Below are positions 29,501 through 35,973 of a stretch of DNA of 35,973 nucleotides, one piece after another; positions within the stretch are counted from its first letter, which is position 1, and each line of letters opens with the position of its first letter. A program made the translations under genes and the position numbers. The DNA comes from Smittium culicis (lineage: Eukaryota > Kickxellomycota > Harpellomycetes > Harpellales > Legeriomycetaceae). The DNA is taken from NCBI GenBank assembly GCA_001970855.1, contig LSSN01002621.1:1-35973 (forward strand), in the 5' to 3' direction. Below the pieces are notes generated by a model, which was given only the letters and a program-made list of their open reading frames with translations, made no database searches and had not been told where the DNA came from.

Positions 29501-31537
29501 ATGAACTATATAAATAAATATATAATAAGTTAATATAGAAAGATACAAGTTAAAAATCGGGACTGGGTACTCAAAAAAGTGTATAAAAAATTTTTTTTTT
29601 AATAGCCACTAATTGAGAAATTATTTTCAAAGTGTGTGATGCAAGGTTAAAGGTAGAAAGCGTATGCCGATTAGCATATAAAAATCATACTATAGACACA
29701 GAACGCACATGATAACAAGTGAGACGTAACAAGATTTATTGAATCAAAAATTATTAGTTGACGAACACAGGGGTCGATTCATAAGTTTATACGGTTATTT
29801 AAATAACAATTGACGTTGTATAATTTGTAAATTTAAATAAAATTTAAATATTGAGAGGGAACCGCTGTAATATAGGAATGAAATTTATAACGGGATTCAG
29901 ATTTCAGACTTGTTTTTATGCAATGCATAAAAGTAATATCTTCACATTATAAAGAAACCTATAAATGTTATTCAGAAAGAAATAATGAGAATTTTTGAAA
30001 GCATATTTATTACTATTAATGAAACTTAATCGTTTTATTTTGTTATTATAAAAATTTTGCTTATTTGGTCAATCTGATTCTCGCATAAACAGGAGAAATC
30101 CTCGAATAAAGTAAAAAAAGCTCTCCTGGAGAAACTTAGGGATATTTTTTTTAGTCGAATATTAGTTAACCATGTTTAAAGCTTACATTATTTCCGATTC
30201 TGTAATGAGTCACAGTATTTATAAACATAAAAACATGATATAGAAATTACTCACATAAGTAACAATATGTAATTTTTTTATAATAAAATTCATATATTGC
30301 AGTCTAATCAGAAGTATATTTTAAAAGAATCGATTGATAATAATTTAAAGTCATGCAGCGTTTTCAAAAACCGTAAAATTAAATATAATATTTATGTTTT
30401 AAGCAAAATATAAAAGCATTGTGAATATACACATATAATAAAAAACTAATATTATTAAACCAAAATGAGGCTGAGTAAAAAATAAAATGTAAAATATTAT
30501 TGCTATATAAGATAAAATATATTTATCATCTTCTGATTCAAAAAATATAACCGCGAATGCATAATAATAAGAGCAAAATTTGGAAAAATTAACAGTTTCA
30601 GAGTTTATTGATTCAAAGAATACTAAATACACAAAAATTATAATTAAAAAATGTAATAAATTTCACATCTAATGACTTAGAAATATACATTGATATCTCA
30701 ATGAGTGGCACTCTTGCTATTTGGAGTTCATTCAAACAGCCAGTAATTCGAGAAATGTAAATTATAGTATGCTCCAATAGTGAAATACTACAGTATTTAG
30801 GGAATTATCATAAAAGAATAGATCGATATGTTTTAGTTTTGCAGACATGCAAAAATGATGATGCATTACTAATTAACATTGGGCACTATTATTTCAAAAT
30901 ATTTACTGATAGCCTCTAGAGTTATAATTTTGTGAGGATTATTGAATGCTAGAATAGGATATTTAGGAGGAAACCTATAAATAATTAAATTGAGGACCAT
31001 AATCCTCAAAAGGGTCTTATAATGCGGATTACAACATATTTTCAACAGTATCTATGAAAGTGATCAATATAAAAATGAGAAATGACTGAGTTGAATTTTT
31101 GATTATAATTCTTTAATAAATCTTGTGTGATTTCATAACTAGAGCGTACCAGGACTTCAGAATTATTTGGTAAAAATCAATTTTATACTTGTATAATCGT
31201 ATAATCGATTATAATACTAAATTCAAATAGTTTAATATATTGCATGAACCTTTAATCAATTAATATATATGAATAATTTAGTTGAGTAACTACAAATAAA
31301 GAAAAATTCGCTTTAGATAGTTAGTATATAAAATATGATTTTCAAAATGAAAATTTATGGAATGTGTCCCATAATAATATTCCACATGATATTGGAAGTT
31401 GAAATTAAAATCAAAATTAAGTAATTATAATTTTGATAGATTGATAAGGAATAAGTTTCACTCAATGAGTCTCAGATTTGATAGGCACTGCCATATAACT
31501 TCTACCAAATATTGGAATTATAAATAATTATATGGAT
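29501..31537. other. AT-rich gene desert, middle part
   Basis: Two faint coding-like scraps: around 29640-29800, and around 30692-30910, where a plus frame with a single stop reads MSGTLAIWSSFKQPVIREM and continues for about 50 codons. A 77-codon minus frame (30632-30399) is Phe/Tyr/Ile-rich, as expected for a chance frame in such DNA. No family recognised. Confidence 0.3.
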
Positions 31538-31895
31538 ATCAATCTCTCGGTCAGAATTTTGGCGAAAGTCCTCGGACTACGAAGATAAATTCTTAAGGTT
31601 TATATATCATATTCAATTTAGAAAATTAACTGCAGCTAGTCATATCAAAATCTACTACAAAGCTAATGGGGCATATCAAGAGTTCCCAAAAAATAAAAAT
31701 ACTTTTTAATAAGTCTTAAAATTTTCTGAATGATCGAAAAGTTAGTCGATATGTGTAAAGCTTCAAATTCTTTATTTTCTGTTTACAGAATTCTTGAGAT
31801 TCCACCAGGAGATAAAAATTAGTCTTAGGAAGCTAATGTAGCGTGGATTTTGCCTTATGATTGACAGATTGTCGAAAAAATCTCGTCTCTGATGT
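31538..31895 (+). pseudogene. Possible second reverse-transcriptase scrap
   Basis: A plus frame at about 31532-31588 reads MDINLSVRILAKVLGLRR, like the S-x-R-x-LA-x-x-LG block after the RT palm in Gypsy/DIRS-like elements. Frameshifted pieces continue to about 31890 (LVDMCKASNSLFSVYRILEIPPGD). Short and broken; only suggestive. Confidence 0.2.
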
Positions 31896-34800
31896 ATAAA
31901 TTTAAATAAAAACAGTAATAAAAAAATATGATTTAGATATTTCTGCATCTAAATAAACATAATTTGAATAAATTCATATACTATTTATTATTAAATGGAT
32001 ATTTTATGATTAATTTAAATTATGATATTTGATTACTATTGCAATAATAGTAGACACTCAATTAAAATCAAATTGAAAATAGTTAATTATAGTGTCATTT
32101 TACGAAAATTTCAGTATTGGTAATCATGTATTTCAAGATACTCGCTTTATTAAGCAAAAATATAAATATACGGTTTGTAAAGTTCTAATGTAGAAATTAA
32201 AAATAGAAATTGAAGCTATAAATATAAAAAATATAATCAAATAATTCAGGTATATCAAAAATTAGTATATAGATTATAAATCTAATTGTTCTTTAAATAA
32301 TTAGGCTATCCAGCTAAGTAAGAAAAAAACCATTATATTATCTAATGATAAATTTGATAAAATTAGGTTATTTATCACATTAAACAAATATCAAGTGTGA
32401 CATTTTAAATACAACACAGCTTTTAATTCTATAAATCAGAAATTATAAACTTCAAAACCATAGTATAAAATAATTTAATTAAATTTTTTAATGTTTTAAT
32501 ACGAAATTAATTTGATATTATTTACTCGAAATTAAAATTTTATATACTTATTTAAATCAGATTCCAATTTTATTAAACCATAATAATAGTTAATCATATT
32601 TTTAAGAAAAATTTCTAAAATTTGTTTAAACTAGATAAAACAATAATATATCAATAAAGTAAATGAAATATAAACCCAAAGAGATAATAGTATAAAAATA
32701 TCAGTATAACTTCAAAATCCACTATAATATTTTCAGACGTGTAAATAAAGATGCTTTTTCCTAATACTTACAAAGTATCATTTTATGATATTATGGAATG
32801 ATATTAATAAAATTTTTTAAAAAAAAACAGTAAATTTAATAATAAACATAAATTCAATTTTTTTTCGATTAATCTTTTTAGGTACGAATGTGTGGATCTA
32901 ATAGTTACTGCCGATGATTTAATGAGGAATATTGTAATTTTGTAGAGTGTTGAATATTCATTGCATAATATGGTTGTAATTCTCTATAATACTATTTTTT
33001 TTTTAATATTAAATATCCTATATAAAAGGTTATTAATATAAAATATTTTTATAGTAGCGTAAAGAGCATTATTTTAATAAGAAATCTTACCTAACATAGA
33101 ATTTTAAAAAAAAAATTATTAGTATAACCGATTTAATTAGAGTAGATGTATTAATTTTTTAGAAAGATTATCGAAAAAGTAGTGACAAAAGCTAAAAATT
33201 TTATAAAAAATTTGTTTAAAAAAAATACTTATATCAATAGTAAACCAAATAATTTTAAAATTTTCGGTAACCTTTCTGAAATAAAAATTTTCCTATAGTT
33301 TCAATAATTTTCTTTTTTTTATGAAAGTATTTCAAAATCTACCACATAATTTAATATTTTTGATTAATAGCAAAGTGTTAATGTAAAAAAATTATCTGCT
33401 AGCTTAACAAAGTATATTTATTCACTAAAAGCTTAAATATAAGCTTGGCACTCATGAATATTATAGGAAAATACAATTATTAGATATTCAGATATTAATG
33501 TAAAGATTGTGAATAAGAATAAATAGCTTAGATACGCTCTTCACTTGTATAAATATTATCATTGGTATTAATGAAAAAATCATAATAAAATATTAAATTT
33601 TATGTCTAGTTTAAAATGACACTATAAGTTTTTTAATATAAGTTAATATTATTCTAAAAAATTCGTTCCAGCTGTATAGATTAAAAAATTATCATAATAT
33701 AAGTAAATTATGTGAAATAAATATATTATAAAATATATCAACATTAAAAAATTTATATCCAAATTATCCATAAAGCAAAATAAATCATAATTGAAAAATG
33801 GCAGATAAAAATGAACTAATTCCCAAAATAAAGCGAAGATAATATTTCAAAAATCAAGAATTATTTTAAAAGTAGCTAAAAATTTCCTAAAATTAATAAA
33901 AAACAATATATTCGATATATTAAAATTAGTATTATACAAGATTAAACAATTATTATGTCTATTGGTATAATAATAATCAAGAAATGTGATTAATTTCATA
34001 TCTTTTTAACGAAATTAAAGAAATTTTATCAAGTTCTGTATTAAATAATCTTCTAGAATGATAAAAATAAGTTATCATTTAATTTAAATAAATAAATCAT
34101 TAAAAAATTTTAAATCCAGTTTAAAGGAATTGAATTTAATATATTATACCTTTCGCTGTCAAAATATCCTTAAACTCGCGTTAAAATATATAAATTTGAA
34201 TTTAGATAGTCACATTCAGATTTTATACTATTATAAATGATGTAATGTATCTATAAGGGGTTTCTCTCAATATTAGTAAATTAAATAAATATTAACTTAT
34301 AATCAATATTAGAATACTGATAAAAATAGTCTTTAAGGAATTTTTTTATATAATCCAACCAATTTAATTATTATAAAAGTACGATTACAGTGATACCCTG
34401 TCAGAGGTAGTAAAAATTTCTTCCATTTATATAATATAAAATTAAGCAAATAAATTTAAATGAGAAAATTGTTTAAAACTAAATTGATGTATAGTTTAAT
34501 TATAGAATTTGTTAGCTATTAATTTGAAATGCTACTGAATTGAATTATTAAATTTTGTGTATTTACAAGAGTATAAAAAACTATAAAACTAATCCCGTAT
34601 AGTTACAAAAAAGCGAACGATCCTGAGATAAAATAAGAAAATCTCAACTATTTTACTCATGCTTAAAAATTTATAAAAACAATCGTATTTGGGTTAAAAA
34701 TCGACAAATAGATTAATTATAAACATTTATTATATTTAAACCATGTTTAATATATCACTATATGCAACGCTTTGGTGAAAAATGATTTTATTTGATTAAT

Positions 34801-35973
34801 TCTAAGTTTTTGATAATTAATTTATCAAGTATTAATGAGTTTATGGATTATGATAGCTATGATTATTTATCGCAAAATTTTCATTTATCAAGGAAAATTT
34901 ATATTTATATAGGCACCCATTCGATTGTTAATGATAATAGTAATTTTGGATACTTTTTATAAAATAGCTACGACGGTATTGCGTTAAGAAGAATTAAAAT
35001 TCATTTAGTTTTATGTTATTTTATAGAAATTTAAATAAATAAAGAACATAAAAAAATGAAGGTTTTATTGAATTATTTCTTAAAAGAACGTTGGTAATAA
35101 TTTATTATTATGGAATAATATATTCGTAGTGGTATTATCTGGAGACTGAGAGCGAAAAGGATTATAATAGATATTGATACATGTTGAAACACATTGCACA
35201 GCAATTAATTTAACTATAGCGAAAAAGCAAGCGTAAAAGCATAGCATAGAATTGAATATATCTTGAATAAAGGTTCTTTTTATAGATTATCTACGAGGCA
35301 TTACGATTTCTATTCTAAATATTAGATAAAAAAAGTCAATTGGATTTTTGGGATGAATAATACAAAGCTTCAACAAATTCATAGAGAAATTAATTATATA
35401 CTAGGATATCGGTCATCTTTGGCAATTGTAATGAACAAAAAATGAATTATATATTGTATAAATAGCTTCAAAAACCAATAAAACTATATCTATAATTCCA
35501 TGTTAGAGTGAATATATTATCTTAGGTACGGTTAGTTGAAATTGGATAAAAATAGTTGCAGTAGTAACTGCCAATTGAACATCAAAATTAAGCTCTTAAT
35601 AATGAACTATTACCGGTATAACTAAAGTAAATATATCAGTTTGAAAGTGCTTTTTATATAAATAATAATATGAACAGGTCTATCTTTAAGAATTTGCGTT
35701 CTGTTACTAAATAAAGCGCTATGTCTAAATGAATAAATAATTCACCGAGAATTTGAAGAATACCTCAATTATTGATAAAAAGTTCGCTATATTTCTAAAA
35801 AAAAGTTTTTGTTCTCTTCGTCAAAGTAAAAATAAATTATAATGTCGGGAGAAATAATTTAGTGACTTTTTTATTTGGAAAAGCTCATAAAACTCAAAAA
35901 AACTACTTATAAAAAACAAAGCAACTACAAGGTAAAAAACTGGAACTAATAATTAGAAGTTTTAGAATAAAAA
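31896..35973. other. AT-rich gene desert, right part
   Basis: No open frame of note, no exon-like island, no terminal repeats and no RNA gene that I can recognise. Only A/T runs and short AT repeats. Confidence 0.4.

Noticed and set aside
30399..30632. 77-codon minus-strand frame with hydrophobic stretches
   Set aside because: Phe/Tyr/Ile content fits random AT-rich DNA; it has no leader or neighbour support. Membrane character alone is not evidence here.
1..35973. tRNA, rRNA, CRISPR array or prophage/bacterial operon
   Set aside because: No T-loop/A-box pair, no rRNA-like stretch, no regularly spaced repeats with unique spacers and no tightly packed co-oriented genes were found; spliced genes show that the DNA is eukaryotic.

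Overview
The window looks like nuclear chromosomal DNA from a very AT-rich, intron-bearing early-diverging fungus. I favour a Smittium-like gut fungus (Kickxellomycotina/Harpellales). The reasons are the extreme A+T content, short GT-AG introns (68-323 nt), a secreted fungal PA-domain subtilase, COMPASS and mRNA-capping genes of fungal/animal type, and a decayed repetitive gag-like protein that I remember from Smittium-type genomes. The genus is inference; that it is a eukaryote is clear from the spliced conserved genes.

Layout. 1-1.1 kb is intergenic with one copy (A) of a dispersed repeat. At 1.09-1.78 kb (+) lies an intronless gene for a secreted protein in which His alternates with Gly/Arg for about 100 residues. 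At 2.27-2.45 kb sits a 188-bp TTAA-flanked MITE-like element. At 2.85-6.22 kb (+) is ASH2, the PHD/winged-helix/SPRY subunit of the H3K4 methyltransferase complex, with four exons and a long acidic tail. Convergent to it at 6.46-6.76 kb (-) is a small Ser/Asn-rich protein gene. 7.2-7.6 kb holds GC-richer coding-like islands with a 28-bp tandem repeat. At 9.42-13.06 kb (-) is a four-exon secreted subtilisin-like protease. 13.1-18.0 kb is gene-poor, with two tandem copies (B, C) of the dispersed repeat and a second 188-bp MITE. At 18.00-18.93 kb (+) is a six-exon, four-pass membrane protein of the AGTRAP family, too finely split to appear as an ORF. It ends 18 bp from the stop codon of the convergent five-exon mRNA cap guanine-N7 methyltransferase gene (18.95-20.48 kb, -).

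From about 20.7 kb to the right end there is no intact gene that I can see. 20.7-24 kb holds decayed mobile-element coding sequence: a possible piggyBac-like transposase fragment, a gag-like ORF broken by stops and a 23-A run, and a reverse-transcriptase fragment, plus a 10 x 10-bp tandem array. From about 24 kb to 36 kb the sequence is an AT desert with only scattered short coding-like scraps.

The intact genes do not form a pathway. They are separate housekeeping genes (chromatin, mRNA capping, membrane trafficking) and two secreted proteins that could act at the cell surface or in a host gut. I found no CRISPR array, tRNA, rRNA or bacterial-type operon. The most interesting items are the alternating-His protein, the paired 188-bp MITEs, the AGTRAP/cap-methyltransferase convergent overlap, and the ASH2 gene with its overlapping uORF and acidic tail.
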